This document shows positions 1 through 10,116 of a stretch of 64,000 nt of DNA, in pieces. The number at the start of each line of letters is the position of its first letter. Position 1 is the first letter of the stretch. The stretch covers positions 21,755,294-21,819,293 of the forward strand of contig NC_063155.1 of assembly GCF_020921035.1 (NCBI RefSeq), in the 5' to 3' direction. Made by a program: the position numbers and the translations under genes. The notes under the pieces are model-generated. The model was not told the origin of the DNA. It made no database searches and was given only the letters and a program-made list of their open reading frames with translations. Source of the DNA: Rhodamnia argentea (lineage: Eukaryota > Streptophyta > Magnoliopsida > Myrtales > Myrtaceae).

Positions 1-1540
1 CTCCTGTCAAGGTATTTTCAAGGAATATTTTATGGATCCAGGTAGCGGCATTTTTAGGCGACACAAAGGAAAATAAAGAGTTTAGAAGAGATGTAGGTAA
101 CATTTCAACTCAAGAAGCAAAGAGAAACGATGATCTGTTGGAAACGAGCTACGGGAAAACGAATCTGGAAAAACGGCGAGGATGCATACTGTGAGCTTGT
201 GGGGCGGGCGAGGTTCTGAAATCTCCGCGAGACCACGAGGACTCGATTGGCGTTATGGACGAGTAGAGGCGTCGCCTGAGCTGGCCGGCGACGAAGCTTC
301 AGGCTCTCGGCCTCCACCTCCTCAAGGTAGAGGTTTTGACCCCTTTTTGGTTTTTTTTTCCACCGCCAGTTTTTGTGTTGGGAAGCCGTTCGAAAAACAA
401 ACCTCTCTACTGCGCCCGTGAGATTTTGGAGAAGATGATGAATAGTACCGGGTCTCCACGTCGGACCCGCCCGACCCGACAGACCCGGTTCCTGCAAAGG
501 AAGGTCAAATCGAGGTAGCGATTAACATTTTTCATGATTGATCCAATCATGTCCCAACATGGATTCCTTGAATATGTGATTTGTGTGATACATTTCTTTG
601 AAATTGAGTGAAAACCCCAAATATTGAGTAGGATCCGAAATTGATTTTTACAAAATTGGAGTCCTTCATGAAAGAATTATCGTCAATTGAGCCTACCATT
701 AGATTCATAAGGCCAAAAACTATAGGATAGGGGTCTTAGGGTTCCATGGGCTTCTCTCAAGAAAATTCCATTAATTTTTTTAAAATGAAAGAAATTTTTT
801 GCAATTAAGTCCCTAGTGCCAAAATTGGCAAATTAACTGCAATTGGATTAGAATGTGAAGGAATACTAAAGAATCATGTCACAACTCTCAATAGTGAGAG
901 AAATAATGACCCCAATGGTTTTTTATGTCTAATTTGGGGGTGCTTTGTGAAGGAACGCACAAATCCATTGGATTTTAATTTTAAGGGTAATGAATTAAAG
1001 AAAATCGGCTTTTTTCTGTATTTTTTGCCTCGACTGTATTTTTCGTTGTTTTTTTGGGAATTTTCCTTTTTCTGAAAAATATAAAAAATGCGAAAATATA
1101 ATTTTTTTGATCAAAATGGTTTCTAGAGCTTGAGCCGTTGTTTGGCAATTTTCAATTTTTGAATTTTTTAAATAAATTTAAATTAGCTTGGCCATCGTCC
1201 CGTTCCGTCTATTCGTTCGTTGAGTTCTCACTTAATCGAGGCAAGTAGATCTCTATCCTTATTACTATGCTTTCTATAATTATGGATGCGAGTGTTAGAT
1301 TCTGATGATTAATGAGATGTGATAGAGGATTTGGATATCATTCTGAGATCTATTGTCTATAAGGATAGTGATTACTTTGATAGGATTTTGATATCTATCG
1401 TTGATATGAGATGTGATTGGTTGTTTGGACGATCCTCAATTTTGTGATGTTATAGTTGGTTTATTTGTTTGGAATAGAATTCTACTACTGAGTGTAATCC
1501 ACTCACTCCATTAGTTGAAGCCCTTTTTCAAATCAAAAGT
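1..1540. other. AT-rich spacer, no assigned gene
   Basis: Mostly AT-rich sequence with long T and A runs. The first 500 bases are more GC-rich and carry overlapping open frames on both strands (minus 105-497, plus 182-421); none matches a family I recognise, and they may be shadow frames of an exon or UTR extending beyond the left edge. Around 1190-1250 there is a leader-like block ending in a sequence resembling a GC-type splice donor (GAGGCAAGTA). I see no RNA gene or repeat here that I can name. Confidence 0.4.
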
Positions 1541-1870
1541 ATGTCGGATAATCCAATTCTTGTACAACAACGTCCATATGGTGAGCCTCCATGGATTGGT
1601 AGGTCCATACGAGAGCATGTTCATGTCTCACCTAATAGCCTATCGAGAACTCGTTATAAGATCATTCGATCGAGGGTTTACGTGGAAGAGCGACCTCCAA
1701 TTGGTTTAGTCGCCTTTGAGTTCAAAGTCGTTTACCGCCATGGGATATCGGGATGGTTTGATCCTATTCCTCCTCACCAATTCAACGCGCTTGGGATCGC
1801 GGGTGATGAAGATGATAGTGAAGTGTTTATTCCTCATGCAGGTTTGATATTCAAGTTCAAAGAGGAATGA
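1541..1870 (+). CDS. hypothetical protein, 109 aa
   Basis: The frame opens with ATG in an A-rich context (aaaagtATG) and runs 109 codons to TGA. I do not recognise the family. The composition is protein-like rather than low-complexity: a basic middle region (around residues 38-55), then mixed hydrophobic and acidic stretches including GISGWFDPIPPHQF, an acidic patch GDEDDSE and a C-terminal IFKFKEE. There is no signal peptide or membrane segment. About 300 bases upstream is a leader-like block with a possible GC-type donor, so a spliced 5' UTR is conceivable, but I cannot show it. It could be a small lineage-specific gene, a domesticated transposon fragment, or chance. Transcript evidence would decide. 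Confidence 0.3.
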   Translation: MSDNPILVQQRPYGEPPWIGRSIREHVHVSPNSLSRTRYKIIRSRVYVEERPPIGLVAFEFKVVYRHGISGWFDPIPPHQFNALGIAGDEDDSEVFIPHAGLIFKFKEE

Positions 1871-3499
1871 TGTACGAGCATATGGCAATGGAGTTATTAA
1901 TACTTGAAGTAATTTGGTTTCTTTGTGATTTTCCTTCAGTTGTACTCCTCCCATGTAGATGTTATAAATAACTGAAGTGGCTATATGAATATGTAAGAAA
2001 GAATAATTGGTGTAGTTGAACATACGAGATATAAACAAAAGGATTGTTGTTTGAAATGTGTGTGTTATCCGGTTAGTGAAATCATGAAAGGCCGTACCTT
2101 TCGATTAGACGTGCCTGCAATTGAATGTTTTGTATTCCATGCACTTGTGCTTATATGGTCAGCCTACTTGATTTGCTAATTTTTAGAGTTTCGGCATGTG
2201 CAAGTTACTTTGACTAAAAAAAGATTAAAACAGAGAACGTAAGTCTTAGTCGCTGGCGGTTCGGTATGAGAAGTTCCGCCGGCCTTGCGTGGATTGAGGA
2301 CAAGATAGTGGCAAACCGCCTAGGTTGCTATATTTGATTTTTTTGGATTAGAATCGTTGCCAAACAAACCATAATGAGCACGAGTGAAAAGATCGATTAT
2401 GAATATTCGAATTTTTCATATGATTAATCCCAGAATAGGATGTAATTACCACATTTTTTTTGGCTCTGATGTAATCACCACATTGTCGAGTAAAATGCTT
2501 CTCATTAGACGAATCATTTGCTCTACTTTACGTCAGAACGCTTATACGCCGGCCATGAAAGCCGATTCAATCTCATTGTTGTTATCCGCTGACAACGGTC
2601 GTTAGAAAACTGATTATGGACATTCAAATTAATAACATTATGAAAGGCTTATCGGAAACTTCGAATATTTTGCCCTTCTAAATTTTAATTCTTGATTCAA
2701 ATCAAAAGGCAAGAATTTCAATTTATTTATTGGGTCAGGTAGACCCGCGAGAGGTCATCGTAGGAGTCACGATCGCAACGGGTGTCGGCATTGCGACATG
2801 TTGTCGAGGGTAACCCGTGCGGCAAATTGATATATCTTGAGATTTGCCTACGATTTTTTTATCATAGATACGTGCTACTCAATCCACTCTTTTTTTGTCT
2901 CCAAACTTAGGGAAGTCTGACTTTGTCAAATTAATCTCATATTGGCTTTACAAAACCAACTAGCCATTAATTTCAAGCGACCGTAAGACTAATACGCGGC
3001 ACTAGTAAATGTACGGAACGCCAACAAATAAGATGGGAATTTTTGGACAAATGATGAATCCTTCGATCCGCATTTCGAATAACTATCAATGCGATCAACA
3101 TCGATCGTCTTTGTTTTGGCCTTTAGAATAGGCGATCTTGTGATCAGACTTGTGCGAGGAATTTAGATGGCTATCTAAGATCAACATCTAGCGTGGATGC
3201 GATACGATTTGTTTCTTTCTAGTTGTCCCTTTTGCAATTTACAGCTACAATGTTCGGAAGCCGGACAAAGAGAAAATTATTGGAAGTCAATTCCTTCCGG
3301 TGGATTAATTAATCAACTTATACTTCTTACGACTTCGACCCAAAAAAAAAAAAAATTCTTACGACAGTTTAACAAGGACATTAATCATTTTTTAACCTAC
3401 GCCAGAAGAGTATTTTGGTTTTTTTTGTTACAATTGTGCAATAATCAAAGAAAAAATAGGTCTTCCAATCAAAAGTTATGTTTCGAATGATTGTTTACA
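1871..3499. other. intergenic spacer, nothing recognised
   Basis: AT-rich sequence with only short open frames (for example plus 2384-2605 and 3197-3490) that show no known domain. No tRNA-like cloverleaf or inverted repeat was recognised. Confidence 0.4.
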
Positions 3500-4135
3500 T
3501 ATTCCAAAGTGGACTCGAATCCAAGGTATTTGCTCTATCGTCCTAAATTTATTGTAATTGTGCCAATTCAATCCTAAATTCTTTTTTTTTTTTCAAATCC
3601 AGTCCTAAACCTTTTACATTTGTGTCAATTCAGTTAATTTGACCGGCAGACGCCGACATGGGCAACCCATCGAATCATATACATATATTCCTTCAATTCA
3701 ACATAGGTCATCGAAAGGATCTCGGAGACCCACCAAAGCACGAATTTTTTTTTCCGTATTCTTCATTAATTTTTTTTAGTTTTCTTTTCCTTTTTGTTTT
3801 TCCTTCTTTATTATGTTTGTGGCCGGGGAGCTAGCCAGTAAGGGCCGTTGGCCACAGAGTGAGGCCCGGCTAGGCCTGTAGGGGGCCGTGAGGCCGTCAC
3901 TCATTGGCCACTGTAGCAGTAGGAAATAAAAAGCAAGAGAAAGAGAAAAAATAGAATATAAATAACAAATTATTAAAAAAAATATCCATGTGAGCACCGT
4001 TCTATAAAATGGACTGAATTGGCATAATTGTGAAATGTTTAAGACTCAATTGGCAAAAAAAAAAAAAAGGTTTACGATTGAATTGACATAATTATAATAA
4101 GTTTAAGACTTTTTTGGTAATTTTCTTTTAGATCT
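3500..4135. mobile_element. foldback/MITE-like element with GC-rich core (copy 1)
   Basis: The left arm (about 3535-3650) reads as loosely repeated units of the form 'tcctaaa...ttgtgccaattcaatcc'. The right arm (about 3995-4125) is its inverted counterpart ('...gaattggcataattgtg...tttaggac'). The middle holds a T/C-rich tract, a GC-rich block (about 3820-3915, words such as GGCCGGGGAG and GAGGCCCGGC) and then an A/G-rich tract. No transposase is encoded. The organisation matches long-TIR non-autonomous DNA transposons; outer ends are approximate and no target duplication was identified. Confidence 0.6.
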
Positions 4136-4890
4136 TCGTGAAGGAATCGTCGTCCTCTCTGATTTATTAATTTATTTATGCGATTATTACTATAATTCAA
4201 AGCAATCCGGCGAAGTAAAGGTCGCCCACGAAATAATCCACCCAAAATAAAATAATTAGACATATGGTCACTGTCTAGTCAGCTTCTGTCCCTAGATGAT
4301 CCGAGGGAGGTAGCTCAATCTTCAAATTTTTTATTTTTTATTTTTTTCTTGTCTTATTTAGGAGCCAAAAATGATTATTTGTGGATTAAACAATTCCGTC
4401 CCTCCTATAACTCCGCCCAATGAGGCCGCCACAGACTGTATCTGGACGAGAGTGAATAATTGTACATGACATAACACATGATGAAACTCGTTTTGCAGGT
4501 CCATGGCCTAAAAAAAAATAAAAAGAGCTTGCACGTCTCTATCAATGATCCGTGCAAAATTGATCTCGTGGAAGTTAGTAAGAACCTTTCGAGATGTACA
4601 TATTTTATATTATGATAGCAACTATATCTTAATTTCTTCCTACAGATTTCGTGCCAAATTTCGCTTGACGCCATAACCATCTTAATCCAGAGACCTTCAA
4701 AGAAAGCAGCTTGATTACGTCTTTAATTCCAATGTCAATTTGGGGTTCCCCGATCGAATTAACTAACTCACCTGCCCCACATTCTCTCCAACGTCCGAAA
4801 TTATCGAAATCGAATTGCTCCGACCAAATTTGTCGATTCCGACAAAGCTTAGGTCGTTCATGGCGTGTCGCCAGCTCGCTCGCGCACGCG
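4136..4890. other. spacer and upstream region of first GALT29A-like gene
   Basis: An AT-rich spacer passes into a GC-richer region from about 4700. A weak TATA-like sequence (CATATACA near 4898) lies some 280 bases before the start codon at 5177, in a position comparable to the clearer TATATA before the second paralogue. The open frames here on both strands are leader or promoter sequence, not genes. Confidence 0.4.
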
Positions 4891-4962
4891 AGTTTCATAT
4901 ACATCCTCCCCCAGTCCCGTTAATCCTCCGTCAACGTTCTCCCCCAAATTGTTCTGATCAAA

Positions 4963-4974
4963 TTAGGGTTCATC
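4963..4974 (+). promoter_or_regulatory. conserved leader block with telo-box core (first paralogue)
   Basis: The 12-base block TTAGGGTTCATC lies 214 bases before the GALT29A-like start codon, in a C/T-rich leader. The same 12 bases occur at 9973-9984 before the second paralogue. TTAGGGTT is the reverse complement of the plant telo-box core AACCCTAA, which in other plants is found near transcription starts of genes expressed in growing cells. Its role here is inferred; it may simply mark the duplicated leader. Confidence 0.4.
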
Positions 4975-5069
4975 GCCTCCCTCGATCGTTCAAATCTCTC
5001 CTCTTGAAATTCCCATTTCACTCTGCAATTTCATTGCATCTTCCTACTTCGCAGCTTGACCCTCCTCCC

Positions 5070-5135
5070 ATGGATCTGAGACCCCCACGTCCCAACCCAA
5101 CCGCGCGACTCCTCCTCCTCCGCTGCCGCCTATAG
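5070..5135 (+). promoter_or_regulatory. upstream ORF of first GALT29A-like gene, 21 codons
   Basis: An ATG at 5070 opens a 21-codon frame ending in TAG at 5135, which is 41 bases before the main ATG. The peptide is rich in Pro, Arg and Leu. If transcription starts near 4920, scanning ribosomes meet this ATG first. The second paralogue also has a short upstream ORF whose stop sits in a similar CCGCCT(A/C)TAG context, so the feature is shared although the peptides differ. Confidence 0.45.
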
Positions 5136-5176
5136 CGGCGGCCCCTCGCCGGTCGTCGTCGGCTGCGCCAGTTCCG

Positions 5177-6358
5177 ATGAAGCGGCCGGCGCGTCCCCTG
5201 TACAGCATTCTTCTCCTCACGCTGCTCGCCGTCACTCTCACCTACCGCACCGTGCTCCGCGGCGGCGGCGGCGTTCTCGGGTCTTTGGAGTGCGAGGCCA
5301 CGGCCAAATCGGTGCCGAGGCAAGTGCCGCTGCCGGCCTTCAATTCCTCCGTGCTTCGGTACGCTGAGATCGACGTCTCGGAGGAGCGGTTCAAGAACGA
5401 GACGGAGCAGCTCCTGGAAGGCGGCCTTGCTAGCCACGGCCGCCACCGGACCTACGGCACTTGGCGGAGGTTCAGCCACCACGACCCCAACGGGAGGACC
5501 TTCCAAGGCGCGCGCGAGACGCTCCGCTCGCCGATGTTCTACCGGTACTGGCTCGATTTCAGGAGGAATCTGGGCAATTGGGCGAGGAACAATCGGTTTC
5601 AGCCCGATGTGATGGACGATCTGATTCGGCTAGTGAAGCACCCGCTCGATAGGCACAACGGCCGGCCGGCCTCGGACCGCCGGCATGCCTCCTGCGCGGT
5701 GGTAGGCAACAGCGGGATTCTATTGCAGAGCGGTCATGGCAAGCTGATCGACAGCCACGAGGCGGTGATTCGATTGAACAACGCGAGGATCCAGGATTTC
5801 GAGCATGACGTCGGGTCGAAGACCACGATCTCCTTCGTGAACAGCAACATCCTGCACTTCTGTGCGCGGCGGGAAGCCTGCTTCTGCCACCCGTACGGCG
5901 CGGCCGTCCCGATAGTGATGTACATTTGCCAGCCGGCGCACTTCCTCGACTACACGATGTGCAACTCGTCCCACAAGGCGCCGCTGGTCGTGACCGACCG
6001 GCGGTTCGACTTGCTGTGCACGCGGATAGCAAAGTACTACTCGCTGCGGCGGTTCGCGGACGAGACGGGGAGGCCGCTGGAGGCTTGGGACGCCGCGCGC
6101 GACGCGGCAAACTTCCACTACTCCTCGGGGATGCAGGCGGTGATGCTGGCCGTGGGGATCTGCAACCGGGTCAGCATATTCGGGTTCGGGAAATCGGAGT
6201 TGGCGAAGCACCATTACCACACGAATCAGAAGGCGGAGCTGGGCTTGCACCATTACGAGGCGGAGTATGATCTGTACCACGACTTGGCGAAGCATCCTCT
6301 GGCGATCCCGTTCATTTCAGACAAGTTCAGGTTCCCTCCTGTGGTTATTTACGAATGA
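5177..6358 (+). CDS. GALT29A: GT29 sialyltransferase-like galactosyltransferase, GALT29A type, copy 1
   Basis: Intronless, 393 aa. It is predicted to be a Golgi type II membrane glycosyltransferase. Plant GT29 proteins carry sialyltransferase motifs although plants generally lack sialic acid, and Arabidopsis GALT29A is reported to extend arabinogalactan galactans. Visible: a short cytosolic tail (MKRP), a membrane anchor at about residues 8-28, a variable stem, then sialyl motif L at about 173-220 (CAVVGNSG...SKTTISF), motif S at about 313-337 (HYSSGMQ...SIFGFG), motif III at about 345-350 (HHYHTN) and motif VS as H358-x4-E363. Length matches the roughly 398-aa Arabidopsis protein. The ATG at 5177 starts a sequence shared exactly with the paralogue (MKRPAR). 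Codon use is strikingly GC-rich, more so than the paralogue at 10117. The neighbouring WIP gene gives syntenic support. Confidence 0.9.
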   Translation: MKRPARPLYSILLLTLLAVTLTYRTVLRGGGGVLGSLECEATAKSVPRQVPLPAFNSSVLRYAEIDVSEERFKNETEQLLEGGLASHGRHRTYGTWRRFSHHDPNGRTFQGARETLRSPMFYRYWLDFRRNLGNWARNNRFQPDVMDDLIRLVKHPLDRHNGRPASDRRHASCAVVGNSGILLQSGHGKLIDSHEAVIRLNNARIQDFEHDVGSKTTISFVNSNILHFCARREACFCHPYGAAVPIVMYICQPAHFLDYTMCNSSHKAPLVVTDRRFDLLCTRIAKYYSLRRFADETGRPLEAWDAARDAANFHYSSGMQAVMLAVGICNRVSIFGFGKSELAKHHYHTNQKAELGLHHYEAEYDLYHDLAKHPLAIPFISDKFRFPPVVIYE

Positions 6359-7100
6359 AATTGATTGATTTTTGTCTTGCCCTTTTATCTCCTTTTCGGA
6401 TCTTGGGGTCGATTTTGTCTCCCCACTTCGATTCTTCACACGATTGTAATAGTTGCCCCTGTGACAACTGTAATTGTCCACGGGAAAATTCTACAGTCAC
6501 GCCGTTTGATTCTTCCTTGTTGGCACTGTAAATATACCAGAGAGATTTGGAAATCGCGTTTGAGGAAGTAGAATCCGACGGGCCGCGACGATCGTCTTTC
6601 TTCTCCCGATCCGATCTGATCCGACTTTTTTCTTTCGATCCATCGTTATCTGAACGCAACCTCAGCTACCTAGCCAAGTTTCCATGTGAGGCTCGCATGG
6701 CCTGACGATCGAGATAGAACGGATTCACATAAATTGAGCGCGGGCGATAATGAATCGGGATCACCGTGAATGCCCCCTGGAAAGCACATTTGAATGAATT
6801 GAGTTGGAGGAGCAGGGAAGCTAGGGGGATGATTGCCTTTTGCCATTTCTATGCATAGCGAGACGAAGAAGACAGTGGACTTTCCGTTAATAGTTAGCCG
6901 CCAAGAGGATGGCCCTATTCCTTCGGGGGGACTGATTTGGTCGCGCAAGTTACATTTATGGCTTAGTGGGACCAATGTCGCCCCTCCACCCATCTCTTTT
7001 TTTAGTGGTCCAAAAAAAATTCTATTCATTAATGGTAGAGAAAGTTACATAAAATACTTTAAACTCTCAAAAGATAGTAAAAGGAGCCTAGAAAGTAAAT
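6359..7100. other. 3' flank of first GALT29A-like gene
   Basis: Probable 3' UTR and downstream spacer. Open frames at 6365-6571, 6670-7029 and 6833-7111 have no recognisable domain and overlap on opposite strands, so I treat them as noise. Confidence 0.4.
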
Positions 7101-9160
7101 TTTACAGCTAAAAACGTACTCTCATCCTCTAATAATAGATCTGATACCATAATCTTAAGGTGGCCAATCACCAAAGTCCATGATGGGCATACACCGAAAG
7201 CTCCCATGCCATTTGCAAAGGCTTGCGGTGTGCATCTAGATTCGACGTCCTCATCACCAATGTCAAGCAATAACACCAACAACTGTATGTTGAAAAAACA
7301 CATATTAGATATCCAGAAGGGAACTCCCGGATCTATATCTAAATATAGATCGGGAGAGTAAAATCCCTAGATCTAGACCCGATTCTAAATCGAGATAGAA
7401 GAGCGGCTTAGTCAGGTGTAGAAAATTATTTATACTCGTAAGCTCCCAAAACATAGTGGGAGAGAAAAGTAAAAATAACCTAGCAGAAAAAATTCGATAA
7501 CAATCAAGCGCTTCGGTTTGACGATCTGCTCCCGGAGGCCGACGAACTCCTAAACAGAGGAGTGCGAACCGGGACTAGCTTCCGAGTCCAACCCCACCAA
7601 GACGAAAGAGGGGCGCCGTCGTCCGCTGCTTCCCCAAAGCAAGAAACCAAGGGACCCTCCGTTTTGCTTCGTCCCCTAAATCGCGGCGCATCGGTAGAGA
7701 GATTTCCGATGCAAAACCAAGATTGGCCATGTTCGAATTTTCCTCTTTGAGTGCTTTTGTTCAGCCCTAAACGAATAATTCAGAAAATATTACCTAAAAA
7801 TGATCATTTTTATTAGTCGCAAGGCTGAATGAACAAAAAAAATATTTTTGTCGTTTACGAAATTTTTTAGACAAGCAGTAGCCGATAATAAAAATAATTT
7901 TCATTGACTAATTATCTCAAGCGACACAATCGATTATTTTCAGGGAAATTTTTTTCGGACCATTCATTTTTTGCGAAGCTAATGGAGCCTTTATTACTTA
8001 AGAATGACAAAAGAGAATAAGACAGTTATGTTTTAAGTTGGAAGTCCTGAGGCTGTCACGCCGATGACTGGCGCCGAGAATATGAGTACGTTGCAATGTC
8101 ATATGGTCGAAATTAGAACTCACCTCGGCTAGAGCCCCTTCTTCAAAGTCCTTCAAATAGTCTTATCCCAATTACAAATTTAATACTTTATTCCACTTTT
8201 CAGACAAATGTTAATACTTGATTATATATATGTTTTTTTTTAAAATATACGGAACTTTATTGCACATTCGCAATAAGTTTACCGAGTTTTGGTACATTTT
8301 TTTTTTTATGGAAAGGCTGTGTTTTTGACAAAAATTGAAAAAGTCGTGAAGTGCAAAATTGTGATAACTCCGCTCTTCACTTTTAAGCATTTCAAATGTA
8401 TAGAGAGGGTCTGATCATTAAGGGCGGTAGCTTTCCAGGATCTTCTAAATGACTCTTTGCTCATGGATATCGAGAGTAAGGGCTGTGCTTTCACTTGGCT
8501 CGACAATGCAAAATGTGTGCATGAGTTTGTGAAAAACGGGATAAGTGCCGAATTAGAATCTAAGGTTTTTGCTAGTCAATTGATTTGAAGTATTTCAAAT
8601 ATTCCACGTAGCTTGACCGTATATATACATATATATATGTATATGTGTTGTCTCACTACTCCTACTAGCTTAAGTTAATATTAAAAAAAAAAAAAAAGCT
8701 CCACGTTCCTCGTCGAAGGAATTCAAATGTCGGAGACGGCACGTGACATGTGATTCCTGATTTGTCTGCGTATGTTTTTCATTCATTCATTTATTTAAAG
8801 ATCTTAAGTCCTCAACCGACTTAGGCCCAAATCTGGCCTTGTTTCCAGACTTGTCCCGACGACAAACATTGCCCATATGGAGATCACGAGTCACGAATGA
8901 ACAAATATCTCAAAGTCTTTATAATAGACGGTGGAATACGAGAGCTTCTTCGGATTATGATCGCATCATGCAAAGACACTATTCATGATAATTCATTTTG
9001 GAGCGGAGGCATGTTACATCGTTCGCTCAAAAGTGGCTAAATATGAACCGATAGATTCGTTGAGTGGTCAAATACTTGCGATTAGATGATCTCCCACGCA
9101 AGCATTATCTTCACCATTCTCGATAACATAAGAAAATGAGATGATGACATAAATGGTGTT
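7101..9160. other. spacer between the two GT29 paralogues
   Basis: Holds a single primer-binding-site-like sequence (7138-7149, reverse complement TGGTATCAGATC) followed by about 550 bases of moderately GC-rich sequence that could be a decayed LTR, then AT-rich sequence. No coding domain was found. The possible LTR has no partner in the window. Confidence 0.3.
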
Positions 9161-9164
9161 TGAA

Positions 9165-9510
9165 TTTTGGCATAACGTAGAGTGTGATTCAAGAACTTTA
9201 AATTTATTCAACGTGGTCCTTGAACTTTAGTCAAATATTCAATGTGATTCCCGAGCTTTCGATACATATTCAATCTAGTCCTTGAACTATTGGCTCGAGT
9301 TTAGGGACGGCATCGAACATTTGCATATAGTTTAGAGACTAAATTTAGTAAGCATTGAAAGTTCATAGACCATATTAACCAAATCAAAAGTTCATGGATC
9401 GCATTGCACATTGAGCTAAAGTTCGAGAATCATATTGAACAGATTTAAAGTTCGGGGATCCGCATTGCACGCCGAGCCAAAGTTCAACGACCATTTACGT
9501 CATTTACCCT
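9165..9510. mobile_element. foldback/MITE-like element, 'ggtccttgaactt' family (copy a)
   Basis: The left half repeats phrases such as 'gtccttgaacttt...caatgtg' every 40-50 bases; the right half carries them inverted ('aaagttcatagaccatatt'). The same family appears at about 49095-49530 and 60885-61230. Non-coding. Ends approximate. Confidence 0.55.
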
Positions 9511-9873
9511 GTGAAATTATGCCCCTCCGGTTGATTCTTGCAATCTTCGCAATCACCAATGATTCCTAAACCGTCGCCCATCCCATGCACCCCGGCCCAA
9601 AAAACATCACTTGACTTTCGGATGCTTGCTTTGCTTTGCTCTGCTTCGCTGCCGACTCGATCTCTCTTTTAACTAACTTCGGTTCGGTAACGCCCGAGCA
9701 ATAGGACCGACCGGTCCAACCGCTGTTCAAAAATAAAAATTATCCGCAGTCGCACGCCTTTTTCATGGAAGAAAAACATCGTTTTCGTCATTCATTTCCT
9801 CGTGGCCTGCCAAACCCCAAAAATAAAAAAATTATAAAAAAGAATTGAAAAAATTCCGCGTTGAATTATCAAA

Positions 9874-9881
9874 TTATATAC
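9874..9881 (+). promoter_or_regulatory. TATA box candidate of second GALT29A-like gene
   Basis: TTATATAC lies about 240 bases before the start codon, followed by a pyrimidine-rich stretch typical of a plant transcription start. It aligns in position with a weaker CATATACA upstream of the first paralogue. Confidence 0.45.
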
Positions 9882-9972
9882 GTCTTCCCTTCCTGCTAGT
9901 TGCTCCATTCATCTTCCACTTCCACACGGACCACTTCAGTGATTTTCTTCTCCCCCCCCTACCAAAATTTCG

Positions 9973-9984
9973 TTAGGGTTCATC
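9973..9984 (+). promoter_or_regulatory. conserved leader block with telo-box core (second paralogue)
   Basis: TTAGGGTTCATC, identical to the block at 4963-4974 before the first paralogue, here 144 bases before the ATG. Surrounding C/T-rich sequence is also alignable, showing that the duplicated unit included the leader. Confidence 0.4.
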
Positions 9985-10073
9985 TCGATTTCTCGAATCT
10001 CGCGGGTCTCCCTTCGAACCCGACTCGTTCGTTGGTCAGTCGTTGCTGCTGCTTTCCGCAATCGCGGTCTCGA

Positions 10074-10103
10074 ATGGCGTGCTCCGGACACCGCCGCCTC
10101 TAG
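10074..10103 (+). promoter_or_regulatory. upstream ORF of second GALT29A-like gene, 9 codons
   Basis: ATG at 10074 opens MACSGHRRL followed by TAG, ending only 13 bases before the main ATG at 10117. Such a short gap usually limits reinitiation, so this uORF may dampen translation; that is inference. Confidence 0.45.
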
Positions 10104-10116
10104 CCCGGAGCCGCCG

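Noticed and set aside
5018..6295. Long antisense frames (162, 183 and 191 aa) opposite the first GT29 gene.
   Set aside because: Typical shadow frames of a GC-rich coding sequence; Arg/Pro/Ser-rich with no domain.
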